Below, piece after piece: positions 17,914 to 26,858 of a stretch of DNA of 64,000 nt (position 1 is its first letter; every line of letters starts with the position of its first letter). The position numbers and the translations under genes were made by a program. The DNA lies in contig CALXMK010000005.1 of NCBI GenBank assembly GCA_944389455.1, forward strand, positions 67,483 to 131,482. The letters are read 5' to 3'. Origin of the DNA: an uncultured Verrucomicrobiota bacterium (GTDB lineage Bacteria > Verrucomicrobiota > Verrucomicrobiia > Limisphaerales > UBA1412). A model generated the notes under the pieces. It was not told the origin of the DNA, made no database searches, and saw only the letters and a list, made by a program, of their open reading frames with translations.

Positions 17914-18594
17914 TTACCCTTGAAAATACTGCCAAACATAATCAACTAATTGTTCTCCAAGTAAAACAGCCCCCACAATCCAAATCAATGAGCAAAGCGA
18001 AAGTAAATATCCCAGCCAAACTAAAACCCCATCCCTCTCCATCACTGCTGCCGCCATTAATAAAAGAGCATAGGCAGGAATAGTATTCGTCCCGGGCACC
18101 GGCAAAGGCAGAGCCAGTAAAAAAGCTAAAAAACCAATCATTACCCAATTGAAAAGCCTAATTCCCGGAAGCATTAACCACCAAGAAAAACGAGGTTTGG
18201 CCAGCTTTTCTAACATCTTTAATATTTTAAAAGCTCCTGAGACCAGCTTATCAAATCGCTTTTTACAAAAAGTCCTATCTCCTACCCAACTTGGGAGACG
18301 ACCACTCTTGCCTAAGATTCCTCTCAGAGCCAAATAAAAAATAGCTACCCCAAAGGGAGTGCTCATTCCGGGTAAAACCGGTACCAGAAAAGGGAGTGTC
18401 AATAATATAACAGTAAGAAAAATCCCCTGTCCTGATGTACGGCTCAATAAATAATTGATTGTTAAAGAATCACCCTCCAATGAATCGGCTGAAATCGATT
18501 GTAGAATCTCCGACAACTTAGGTGGCGGTGGAGGATGGATTTTTTTAATACGATTCTTTTTTCTCTTGGAAGAGTGGCGTACTCGCCTGCTCAT
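17914..18594 (-). CDS. ExoD-family membrane protein
   Basis: Integral membrane protein of the ExoD (exopolysaccharide synthesis) family; the name comes from a rhizobial mutant, and the biochemical role is unknown. Seen: a basic, proline-rich N terminus (RKKNRIKKIHPPPPP), then the family core from about residue 35 (LSEILQSISADSLEGD..., GIFLTVILLTLPFLVPVLPGMSTPFG) with four to five membrane segments, and a second Pro-Gly-rich hairpin (LALPLPVPGTNTIPAYALLL). The frame stays open into terC, to 18624. The ATG at 18594 comes directly after the terC stop and is preferred because it leaves the neighbour intact. It is the last gene of the run yajC-secDF-terC-exoD. Confidence 0.8.
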   Translation of the reverse strand: MSRRVRHSSKRKKNRIKKIHPPPPPKLSEILQSISADSLEGDSLTINYLLSRTSGQGIFLTVILLTLPFLVPVLPGMSTPFGVAIFYLALRGILGKSGRLPSWVGDRTFCKKRFDKLVSGAFKILKMLEKLAKPRFSWWLMLPGIRLFNWVMIGFLAFLLALPLPVPGTNTIPAYALLLMAAAVMERDGVLVWLGYLLSLCSLIWIVGAVLLGEQLVDYVWQYFQG

Positions 18595-18596
18595 AA

Positions 18597-19580
18597 TTAA
18601 TTCTTTTTGCTCTTCTGAGCCCAACGATTTATTAGGGAAGCTAAAACAGAAGTTCCTAAAATCACAACCACTACCCCTAGAGAGATCGCCGTATTAATAT
18701 GAAACCAATCCGCAATCAACATTTTTACCCCGATAAATATCAGAACTACCGAAAGTCCTATTTTCAAATATCTAAAATATTCTACTGCTCCGGCCAAGGC
18801 AAAATACATTGATCTCAACCCTAAAATCGCAAATACATTTGAAGTAAAAATAATAAACTTATTCTGCGTAATTCCAAAGATCGCTGGAATACTATCTAAT
18901 GCAAAGATTAAATCCGTCGTTTCAACGACAATGAGTACCATCACCAGTGGAGTAAAAAATCTTTTTCCGTCAATTTTGACAACAAAATGCTCTCCATGGA
19001 GTTCATTTGTCACAGGAAAGAATTTGCGAAACCACTTCAACATGACATTCTTGGATGGATCTACATCATCGCTTCCTCCTGCAAACACCATCTTGAAGCC
19101 ACTATAAATTAGGAACGCACCAAAAATAAGCAGAACCCAATGAAACCTTTCCACCAATACTGCTCCGCCGCATATCATAATGCCGCGCATGACCAACGCT
19201 CCTAAAATTCCCCAAAAGAGCACCTCATGCTGATACTGACGGGGAATTTTAAAATATCCAAAGATCAATGCTATTACAAATACATTATCCATGGATAGCG
19301 AGAGCTCTATCAGATAACCTGTTAAAAATTCAGTTCCCTCAGCGGCTCCGCGCCAATGCCAAATTGCTCCAGCGAAAATCAGAGAAAGGCAGACCCATAC
19401 ACTTGTCCAGGCCAAAGCTTCTTTAACCCGCACGACTCTTGCATGACGATGAAAAACTCCAAGATCCAGAGCCAGAAAAAAAAGAATACAAACAATAAAA
19501 ATAACCCAGTGCTGCCACTGGATATTTACCAATGACAACACTGGGTTATTTATCAAAAGAGATGAAAAGCTCAATTGCAA
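18597..19580 (-). CDS. TerC/Alx-family membrane protein
   Basis: A TerC-family inner-membrane protein with about nine hydrophobic segments. Known: Alx/TerC/MeeF members export Mn2+ and can supply metal to secreted enzymes. Seen: the two family signatures with acidic residues inside membrane helices, IELSLSMDNVFVIALIF and VETTDLIFALDSIPAIFG, plus HEVLFWGILGALVMRG and FTSNVFAILGLRSMYF. Length 327 aa is standard. It follows secDF by only 17 bp and touches exoD, so it is probably co-transcribed with the secretion genes. This fits reports that TerC proteins work at the Sec translocon in metalation of exported proteins, but that role here is inferred. Confidence 0.9.
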   Translation of the reverse strand: MQLSFSSLLINNPVLSLVNIQWQHWVIFIVCILFFLALDLGVFHRHARVVRVKEALAWTSVWVCLSLIFAGAIWHWRGAAEGTEFLTGYLIELSLSMDNVFVIALIFGYFKIPRQYQHEVLFWGILGALVMRGIMICGGAVLVERFHWVLLIFGAFLIYSGFKMVFAGGSDDVDPSKNVMLKWFRKFFPVTNELHGEHFVVKIDGKRFFTPLVMVLIVVETTDLIFALDSIPAIFGITQNKFIIFTSNVFAILGLRSMYFALAGAVEYFRYLKIGLSVVLIFIGVKMLIADWFHINTAISLGVVVVILGTSVLASLINRWAQKSKKN

Positions 19581-19597
19581 ATCCTCTCTCTAAAATT

Positions 19598-22141
19598 TTA
19601 TTTCTGAGGCTCTCTATACACAGTAGGATCAACCACCTCTACCGTTTCCGCACCTAATTTCGGTTTGCGTCCACCGGTAATCCAAAGCACCACTTTGCTG
19701 GAAATAAAGAGTGAAGACCACACACCAATAATTACACCTGACATGAAGGTAAAAGCGAAATCATTGATAACAGATCCTCCAAATACATACAATGCTACTA
19801 CTGCCAGCAATACCGTCAAAGAGGTAATAATCGTTCGTGAAAGAGTCTGATTTAATGCCATATTGAATATCTCACTCAAAGTACCCTTCACACCCAAACG
19901 AATATCTTCGCGAACTCGGTCAAAAATAACAATCGTATCATTGATAGAGAAACCAACAATTGTCAGAATAGCCGCTATCACCGGACCATTAAACTGACGT
20001 CCTGAAATCACAAAAAGCGCTATCGTCAGCAATACGTCGTGAACCAATGCGACCACAGCTCCTATAGCAAAAGAGAATTCATACCTCATTGCTACATAGA
20101 TCAAGATTCCTAACATCGCCAATAATAATGATTTAATGGCTCCAATCATAATCTCTCCCCCTACCGTGGCACCAATATGATCCAAAGAAAGACGGGTAAA
20201 TCCTGCATCCGGATAAACCTCTATCAACTTATCTTCAACTTTAATTCCAAAATTTTCCGGAACAACTACATTCAATGTTTCTTCTCCACCAGAAATTGGA
20301 GCTTGATAGCCAACCCTATTTTCATCGGTAATCTCTGTGACAGTCGCACGAAGCTGCTCTAGAGGCACTTTATTCTCAAAAGCAAGCATCAAGGAATCAC
20401 CACCTTTGAAATCGACGCCCAACGCATCACTTCCGCGATGAGCTGTATATCCAATTCCTATCAAAATCAACAACCAGGAGAAAATAAAAGCATATTTGGC
20501 AAACTTCATAAAGTCGATATGCGTTTCTCCAACCACATGGAGCATCTTCATTGATTTCTTTCCTCGAGCTAAAGCAAAATCGAAAATCAAACGAGTTACA
20601 ACCAGCGCTGTATACATAGATGTAGCAATACCGATTGAAAGTGTAACACCAAAACCACGAATCGGACCCGAGCCCAGATAAATCATGATTACGCCTGCAA
20701 TTAAAGTTGTAATATTTCCGTCAAAAATAACACCAAAAGCGCGGTCATAACCGGCAGCCACTGCTGACCTTAATGATTTTCCTTTAGCTAACTCTTCACG
20801 GATGCGCTCATAAATCAGCACATTGGCATCCACCGCCATACCAACGGTCAACACCACACCAGCAATACCTGGAATGGTCAAAGTTGCCCCAATTAAGCAC
20901 ATAACCCCCATCAGAATCAGCAGGTTCAAAACCATAGCAATATTAGCCACCACACCCGCAAACATATAGTAAACAAGCATGAAGACAGAAACTAAAATCG
21001 CACTGATAATACAAGCTACAATACCACTGCGAACCGAGTCAGCACCCAAAGATGGATCTACACGCCGTTCCTCTAATACCTGCACCGGGGACTCCAATGG
21101 ATTCATCAGCACATTGGCCAACTCGATACCTTCTTCAATCGTAAAATCACCTGTAATCTCACCTTGACCAGCTGGAATTTCTCCATTGATGCGAGGGGCA
21201 CTAGCTAATTCTCCATCTAAAACGATACCTAATAGCTGCCCAACATTTTCACGGGTCACTTTGGCAAATTTCTGTGCTCCTTCGGAATTTAGACTAAAGG
21301 CAATGGCTACACTGTTATCAACAGGATTACGATGCGCAACCGCACGAGTGATATATTTACCTGTTAACCCCTCTTCCGGTTTAATTTTTACCAGATAACG
21401 ACGAGGCTCTTCTCCCGCCTTTCTACGGCTTGCCTTCATCGTTTCGGTCAAAACCTCATAACCCGGTTCGATATAATCTTGTGCTAATAACTCTGCACTC
21501 TGTGGATGAACCATGCGGAATTCCAAAAATGCCGCGCGCTCAATCTGCCGGCGAGCCGCTTCATTTTCAGCCTCACTTAAACCAGGCAATGCAATTTCTA
21601 TACGGTCACTGCCGCTTGGAGAGATTTGTGGCTCGGCAACACCCATGCTGTCGACACGTTTACGAAGAATCTCAACCGCTTTAGAAAGCGCTTCTGTTTT
21701 TTGATTATCATCCATCGACAATTCAGTAACTGTTCCATCCTCGTTCACCTCTTGTTTTGTCGTTTGCATTCCAACCAAGAAAGAAGTACCGCCTTTGATA
21801 TCCAATCCCAGTCTGATCTTACCAGCAATACTCTTTTGGAGTCGGTTCAAAACAGCTAAATTCGGATTCTCCTCTTCCGACACATCTCCCAAATTCGGGA
21901 AATACTTGGATAAATCATTTGTGCCTGCGGCCTCATACAGAGATTGATAAGCAGTTCCGGTCTTCTGCTTTAACTCCGTCTCCGCTTTCTGGACAATCTC
22001 TTCAAAAATCGCATCTTTATTAGATGCCTGCTCCTTGAACGCTTCCATCAAATCCCCGCTTTTTAGCGGAAGCATAGCATAAAGCGCCCATAACACGATA
22101 AAAATCAGGGCTATCGTCCTGCCTGTCAACTTTCTTTGCAT
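19598..22141 (-). CDS. secDF: Fused protein-export protein SecD/SecF
   Basis: Accessory subunit of the Sec translocase that uses the proton gradient to pull proteins out on the periplasmic side. Seen: SecD half with N-terminal membrane helix, the D1 motif IRLGLDIKGGTSFLVGM, the large P1 region (about 100-360) and five helices carrying VDANVLIYERIREEL; then the SecF half from about residue 550 with LGVDFKGGDSLML and INDTIVIFDRVRED. The two are joined in one 847-aa chain with twelve predicted membrane helices, a fusion also known in Bacillus and several other phyla. yajC lies 61 bp upstream and terC 17 bp downstream. Confidence 0.97.
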   Translation of the reverse strand: MQRKLTGRTIALIFIVLWALYAMLPLKSGDLMEAFKEQASNKDAIFEEIVQKAETELKQKTGTAYQSLYEAAGTNDLSKYFPNLGDVSEEENPNLAVLNRLQKSIAGKIRLGLDIKGGTSFLVGMQTTKQEVNEDGTVTELSMDDNQKTEALSKAVEILRKRVDSMGVAEPQISPSGSDRIEIALPGLSEAENEAARRQIERAAFLEFRMVHPQSAELLAQDYIEPGYEVLTETMKASRRKAGEEPRRYLVKIKPEEGLTGKYITRAVAHRNPVDNSVAIAFSLNSEGAQKFAKVTRENVGQLLGIVLDGELASAPRINGEIPAGQGEITGDFTIEEGIELANVLMNPLESPVQVLEERRVDPSLGADSVRSGIVACIISAILVSVFMLVYYMFAGVVANIAMVLNLLILMGVMCLIGATLTIPGIAGVVLTVGMAVDANVLIYERIREELAKGKSLRSAVAAGYDRAFGVIFDGNITTLIAGVIMIYLGSGPIRGFGVTLSIGIATSMYTALVVTRLIFDFALARGKKSMKMLHVVGETHIDFMKFAKYAFIFSWLLILIGIGYTAHRGSDALGVDFKGGDSLMLAFENKVPLEQLRATVTEITDENRVGYQAPISGGEETLNVVVPENFGIKVEDKLIEVYPDAGFTRLSLDHIGATVGGEIMIGAIKSLLLAMLGILIYVAMRYEFSFAIGAVVALVHDVLLTIALFVISGRQFNGPVIAAILTIVGFSINDTIVIFDRVREDIRLGVKGTLSEIFNMALNQTLSRTIITSLTVLLAVVALYVFGGSVINDFAFTFMSGVIIGVWSSLFISSKVVLWITGGRKPKLGAETVEVVDPTVYREPQK

Positions 22142-22202
22142 ACCAGTTTTTATATCTTTTTTAGCCGATGGCTTGAAAACTGAATTTTTTGTTCATGCTG
22201 CT

Positions 22203-22556
22203 CTATGATGCTGAACTAGAAGCTCCACGTTCAATGATTTCTGACACTGCAGCTTGAACTACCTCCAGCTTAGAATCCCCAGAACGAATCGAAACCGTTT
22301 TCTCTTTTACAGCGATTACCACACCCACAATTCCTGAATTGGTCATCACTTTATCCCCAGCCTTTAGCGTACTAAGCATTTCTCGATGTTCCTTGACCTT
22401 CTTCTGCTGGGGTCTAAATACAAACAACCACATTATCAACATGAAAAGACCAATCATTGCAAGCATCTGCAAAAGTTGCGCCTTTGCATTCACCTGCTGC
22501 CCTTCTTGTGGGGCAACCATTGCCAACATATCTATCCAGTTACATTCCATAACCAA
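22203..22556 (-). CDS. yajC: Sec translocase accessory subunit YajC
   Basis: Small single-pass inner-membrane protein associated with SecDF. Seen: a helix at about residues 30-47 (MLAMIGLFMLIMWLFVF) followed at once by the family signature FRPQQKKVKEHREML, then a short soluble beta domain (LKAGDKVMTNSGIVGVV). Length 117 aa is typical. The N terminus before the helix is about 20 residues longer than in E. coli; a Met at residue 3 is an alternative start. It is the first gene of the secretion run, so the promoter should lie in the intergenic region above 22556. Confidence 0.95.
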   Translation of the reverse strand: MVMECNWIDMLAMVAPQEGQQVNAKAQLLQMLAMIGLFMLIMWLFVFRPQQKKVKEHREMLSTLKAGDKVMTNSGIVGVVIAVKEKTVSIRSGDSKLEVVQAAVSEIIERGASSSAS

Positions 22557-22875
22557 AGCAGCTTATTAAAGCCCTATAATTCCTCTGATTGCAAGTCAGA
22601 ATTTATTCTCTCTGCTTTACTGGAATAATTTTCTTCTCTCAAAATCCGACTCTTACACCATCCAACTTTTCAAAATATTGTAATAGTAATATTCTTTATT
22701 TCAGATACTTATAAAACAACAAAAGAACTCTTTTTTCTTTTCTGCAAATCTCTTCGCTAAGCAAAATCTTTAAAATTCACTGTTTGATAAATGTTAAATC
22801 TCAAGAAATAAAACTTCCTCTGCGTCCATTTCTGAATAAAATTTTTTCTGCAAGCGTCTAAAGGCGTGGAGTGAT
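22557..22875. other. Divergent intergenic region, yajC / secreted protein
   Basis: 319 bp of AT-rich DNA with no coding potential. It should carry divergent promoters for the yajC run and the 386-aa secreted protein. I see no strong hairpin, riboswitch or RNA gene. Confidence 0.5.
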
Positions 22876-24036
22876 ATGAGAAAATTATTCTTTCTGAGTT
22901 TAATCGTGCTGGGAACTTTAGCTTCTCAAGCGCAAACCACCAATGTTGTTAATACCAACACCGTTCCGTCATCCCCAACTACACCAACCGCACCAGTTGC
23001 TCCCGCAGCTCCTGCTCCTACAAAAAATTCTGAGGACTCTATTAGCCACAAAATCAAGCTTATTGATGAGAAAATAGCTCTTATCTACGAAAAGGAGAAA
23101 AAGACTCCGCTGACTGAGGCTGATTTCCTTCGTCTGGATCGTCTTCAAGAAGCCCGTATGATTGCCGAACTCCGCCTCCAAACCGGTTTTGGCGATACTA
23201 ACCGTTTGAATGAATTACTAGCTGATGAAATAAACGTTGCCACCAATCTCAATAATGCTCCCACCCCACCTAAGACTCCATCCTCTGAGGAAATAATCCA
23301 GAATACTCCTTTGTTGCCACAATCTCCTTCTATCCCGACAAACTCTCCTGCCAATCTGGAAGAGATACTCCACCAAGTTCGAGAAGAATATCAACGAGAA
23401 AACAATCTCTCCTCAATGGATACCAATAATATTCCTTCAGAACAAAATTCTCTTATAGATCTATCCACTCAGCAACCGATTTCACCCTCCCACGTAATAA
23501 ATTCATCTCTATCAAATGCTGCTTCGCAAATCTCTTCCCCACTTACTGATTCTCAAATGGAAGCACAAATCGGCCTCCGTGAAGATCAAATTGAATCTTA
23601 CAGAAACATTCTTACAACTTTTAAAACCCGAATCCGGGAATTAAATCAAAAAATCGAAAACTCTCAAAAAGAGATAAATTCTCTGATTGACCAGGAATTC
23701 CCTGATTATAGCCTGATCTTTGATCATTCGCGTTCTATTATGGATATGGTGTATGAATCAGCTATCACGCAAGTAGAACTGCGCCGCGAACTGCGCATAG
23801 TTTTAACCGAAGAGCAATTTAAACGCTGGATCCAACTCAATAGCCCCAGTCAACAATTATCTCCTATTGTTTTAAACCGTTCTGTATCGGCTTCGCAGAT
23901 TATTTCAAACTCTGAGGATGGCTCTCTGGTTTATGTTCCCATGCGCCTTATTCCAACTCAAACTCAAGATGGTCGAACAATCAACATAGCAGCTCCGCTT
24001 AAATCAACTGGAAACAATCTGGAAGAATTGCGATAA
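22876..24036 (+). CDS. Secreted protein with Spy/heavy-metal-sensor-like helical domain
   Basis: An exported protein without an assigned function. Seen: signal peptide (residues 1-19, ending SQA-Q), a Pro/Thr/Ala-rich linker (about 20-50), a helical stretch, a second Ser/Pro/Asn-rich linker (about 120-225), then an amphipathic helical domain at about 230-330. That domain contains LREDQIESYRNILTTFKTRI, a long Gln/Lys/Glu-rich helix and VLTEEQFKRWIQL, the pattern of the Spy/CpxP/periplasmic heavy-metal sensor fold (LTxEQ repeated). Relatives are periplasmic chaperones or stress sensors; that role is inferred for this protein. A long inverted repeat separates it from mpl. It is probably a lineage-specific gene. 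Confidence 0.6.
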   Translation: MRKLFFLSLIVLGTLASQAQTTNVVNTNTVPSSPTTPTAPVAPAAPAPTKNSEDSISHKIKLIDEKIALIYEKEKKTPLTEADFLRLDRLQEARMIAELRLQTGFGDTNRLNELLADEINVATNLNNAPTPPKTPSSEEIIQNTPLLPQSPSIPTNSPANLEEILHQVREEYQRENNLSSMDTNNIPSEQNSLIDLSTQQPISPSHVINSSLSNAASQISSPLTDSQMEAQIGLREDQIESYRNILTTFKTRIRELNQKIENSQKEINSLIDQEFPDYSLIFDHSRSIMDMVYESAITQVELRRELRIVLTEEQFKRWIQLNSPSQQLSPIVLNRSVSASQIISNSEDGSLVYVPMRLIPTQTQDGRTINIAAPLKSTGNNLEELR

Positions 24037-24071
24037 GAGGCTGGTTTTTCATATATCAAGAGACATATAAT

Positions 24072-24107
24072 TTATGCCAGTGAGTTTTCTATTCCTCACT
24101 GGCATAA
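24072..24107. repeat. Long perfect inverted repeat before mpl
   Basis: TTATGCCAGTGAG (24072-24084) pairs with CTCACTGGCATAA (24095-24107), a perfect 13-bp stem with a 10-base loop. It lies between the Spy-like gene and mpl. No T-run follows on either strand, so it is an atypical terminator at best. It could be a leader structure or an operator, since its outer ends repeat the half-site TTATGCCA. Confidence 0.65.
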
Positions 24108-24128
24108 CATCATTATCATTACAACACC

Positions 24129-25544
24129 ATGTTTATCTATTTTGCCGGAATCTGCGGCACTGCGATGGCCTCTGCCGCCGTAGCACTTAAACAACGCGGC
24201 CATCAAATTATTGGCTCTGATGCCAATGTCTATCCGCCCATGTCTGATTTCCTCCTCCGAAACGGAATCAATATTTTGACCGGTTATCGAGAAGAAAACA
24301 TCTCTTCTCTATCTCATACTCCGGATCTAGTCGTTATCGGCAACGCTCTTTCCCGTGGAAATTCAGAAGTGGAATATATTCTTAATCGACGATTAAAATT
24401 TACCTCCCTGCCAGAACTTCTTAAAAACCATTTTATCTCAGGTAAACGATCCATTGTTGTCTGTGGAACTCACGGAAAAACCACTACTACCTCCCTGCTG
24501 ACATGGGTCTTTGAACACAGCAATCAAAACCCCTCCTATTTTATTGGGGGAATCCCATCAAATTTTACTCAAGGAGCACGTTTTACAGAAAGTCCTTGGT
24601 TTATCATTGAAGGAGATGAGTATGATACAGCTTTTTTTGATAAGCGGAGTAAATTTATTCATTACACTCCCGAAATTACTCTGATTAATAATCTTGAATT
24701 CGATCACGCCGATATTTTTGAAAATCTCGCTGCTATCAAAAAAACTTTTCGCCACCTGATCAATACTGTCCCCAACAACGGATTAGTCCTTTATAATGGG
24801 GATGATCTCAACCTTCGTGATATTACCCGTGGAATCACCTTCTGCCCTTTAAAATCCTTTGGGTTGGGACCAGAAAACGATTTTCGTGCAATTGACTGTA
24901 TTATTAAACCAGAGGGATCTCACTTTACTTTAGGTAATACCACCTATACCCTCCCCAGAACTCTCTCCGGCGAGCTCAATATCCGAAACGCTCTGGGCGT
25001 CGCCAGCTGTGCACTGCACTGCGGCCTAACACCTACTCAAATTCAATCCTCTTTTGATACATTCCTTGGTATCCGCCGCCGTATGGAAGAGGTCGGAACT
25101 CAAGCGGGAATCACTATTATTGACGATTTTGGCCACCATCCGACAGCCATCTCTCAGACTCTGCTTTCTCTCCGAGCACGTTATCCTAAACGCCGAATCT
25201 GGGCAGCCTTTGAACCTCGCTCTAATACCACTCGCCGCAATATCTTTCAAAAGGAAATTGCTGATGCTCTATCTCTCAGCGATGGTGCTGTTATTGCTGC
25301 TGTCGCACGTGAAGAAGCTCTTTCTCCGGAACTTCGTCTGAATCCGGCTAAAGTAGCAGAAGATATCCGTTCTCAAGCTCATATTCCCGCTGCTTATTTT
25401 CATGAGACAGAAGATATTATCCACTGGTTATTAGAACAAACTCATTCAGGTGATGTTATATGTTTTTTCAGCAACGGTAAATTTGACAGTATCCATCAAC
25501 GTATTCTGCAAGCACTTAGAAAAAAAAGTTTCAAAGAAAATTAA
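24129..25544 (+). CDS. mpl: UDP-N-acetylmuramate:tripeptide ligase (Mpl), peptidoglycan recycling
   Basis: Joins the tripeptide L-Ala-gamma-D-Glu-meso-DAP, recovered from old wall material, to UDP-MurNAc in the cytoplasm. Seen: N-terminal Rossmann-like domain (IYFAGICGTAMASAA..., HQIIGSDANVYPPMS), the ATP-binding loop CGTHGKTTTTSLL, Mpl-type central motifs (IEGDEYDTAFFDKRSKF, NLEFDHADIF) and the C-terminal Mur ligase domain (GITIIDDFGHHPTAI). IEGDEYD and DDFGHHPTA distinguish Mpl from MurC. Length 471 aa is normal. It implies meso-DAP peptidoglycan. Mpl acts after amidase and permease steps that are not in this window. Confidence 0.93.
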   Translation: MFIYFAGICGTAMASAAVALKQRGHQIIGSDANVYPPMSDFLLRNGINILTGYREENISSLSHTPDLVVIGNALSRGNSEVEYILNRRLKFTSLPELLKNHFISGKRSIVVCGTHGKTTTTSLLTWVFEHSNQNPSYFIGGIPSNFTQGARFTESPWFIIEGDEYDTAFFDKRSKFIHYTPEITLINNLEFDHADIFENLAAIKKTFRHLINTVPNNGLVLYNGDDLNLRDITRGITFCPLKSFGLGPENDFRAIDCIIKPEGSHFTLGNTTYTLPRTLSGELNIRNALGVASCALHCGLTPTQIQSSFDTFLGIRRRMEEVGTQAGITIIDDFGHHPTAISQTLLSLRARYPKRRIWAAFEPRSNTTRRNIFQKEIADALSLSDGAVIAAVAREEALSPELRLNPAKVAEDIRSQAHIPAAYFHETEDIIHWLLEQTHSGDVICFFSNGKFDSIHQRILQALRKKSFKEN

Positions 25545-26695
25545 AGAAGTTTTTCTCCTTTCTATAATTAAAATATTAAAATAGTTGCTTTATTTTTCTT
25601 CCTCTAATTTTTCGGTACCAAGTTCTCATTAAGCGATGAACTTCGTCTTGCTTTGATCATTTGGCATAAGTTAAATATATAATTACCAGTTCATGGCAAG
25701 TACTCTTTTAATACTAATGGGAATAAAGGACCCTCATAAAACAACTTGAGCAGAAACAATCTTATAAAATCCAGCTCTGACTGTTATGGAACAGATAAAT
25801 ATTTATAATATATCCCCTTGGAATACAAACTTTCAAGAATTTGAGAAAGGAGAACTGCTCTATATCAGATAAGACTGGAAACCGGCTGGAATCAATATCC
25901 AATTAATTATCTGTCTCAATTTGACTCCGGCCAAGCTGAAAGACCCTATAAAGGCTCCACCTCCTCTGGTTCTATAATTCTTCCAGTCCTCTCAATGCTC
26001 CTTCTTCTAAGAAGAAAAAATCTTTCTGCTTTGAAAGCAATACTCCCACTTATCTATTCCTCCCCTATGATCACCAAGCCAGAAACCTATGCTTCCACAT
26101 TTGACGCTTCCGAACACTTGCACTATGGGATTCCTCTCCTCTCTCAAAGTGGATAATATCACCATTACCGTTTACGATGCCCATTGCAATCCCATACCCT
26201 GAATATCGACTAATAAGATAAAGTTCCGAATCTATACTTCTGCACATTTCTCTTCACTACCTTATTGTGACAATAGCGATTATGAGGAACATCATCACTA
26301 GTCGGCCTATACCACTTTCTCCTCTAAGAATACTATTCTGATGGGAAAATCCTCCATCGATGGGTGAACCCTATTTGTATCAGATAGATACTTCTCTCTA
26401 TTCTTAAAACAAGTATTAGCTTTGATAAAAAACAACTTCCCCACAGACAACTAATAATAGAATAGTTAACCGGATAAATTTTCTCAGAATCTGATTTTAA
26501 CAAAGAATATCTTCCTTGATGCTTTCTCTTAGTTTTATAAACTTTTCAAATATAGATAATCATCTCTCTTTAAAAGAGTAATAATAAAATAAGTAAAAAA
26601 TAACTTTTTTATTATTTTCCCTCTTACTTACTCTTTGCCAATATGCTAGTTCTTACTTATATAGTTAATCATCTAAATTTAGAAGAAAAAACTCA
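25545..26695. other. Long region without intact genes, probable decayed coding DNA
   Basis: About 1.15 kb with stop codons in all frames. Between about 25780 and 26440 short stretches read like broken protein, for example a plus-strand frame giving WDSSPLKVDNITITVYDAH and then KFRIYTSAHFSSLPYCDNS, interrupted by several stops. After about 26440 the sequence is simple AT-rich DNA. TTGGCATAA occurs at 25661-25669. I recognise no family, mobile-element end or RNA. The best reading is a pseudogene of a secreted protein, with low certainty. Confidence 0.4.
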
Positions 26696-26854
26696 GTGAT
26701 AAAATACATTAAAAATCATCTGTCGCCCCCAAAATTAAGACGCAGTACAATCATCATGATTCTGCTTCTGATCATAGGTCTTTCGCTATTTAAGCCAATT
26801 TTATTCTATACATGGACCTATTTAGAAAACCGAACAATCTTAATCTTATTCTGA
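26696..26854 (+). CDS. Small membrane protein (52 aa), GTG start
   Basis: A short open frame that ends 4 bp before the ATG of the next gene. Seen: a basic N terminus (KLRRS), one strongly hydrophobic helix (IIMILLLIIGLSLFKPILFY) and a short polar/hydrophobic end. The gene-like spacing, positive-inside topology and position at the edge of otherwise decayed DNA favour a real small membrane protein translated with the HEAT-like gene. Against it: GTG start, no ribosome binding site, and no family recognised. It could be the remnant C-terminal part of a larger lost protein. Confidence 0.35.
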   Translation: MIKYIKNHLSPPKLRRSTIIMILLLIIGLSLFKPILFYTWTYLENRTILILF

Positions 26855-26858
26855 ATCT

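Noticed and set aside
24072-24107. Terminator between the Spy-like gene and mpl
   Set aside because: Strong 13-bp stem but no T-run on either strand, so listed only as an inverted repeat.
25545-26695. Insertion sequence or mobile element remnant
   Set aside because: No terminal inverted repeats, transposase motif or target duplication could be seen.
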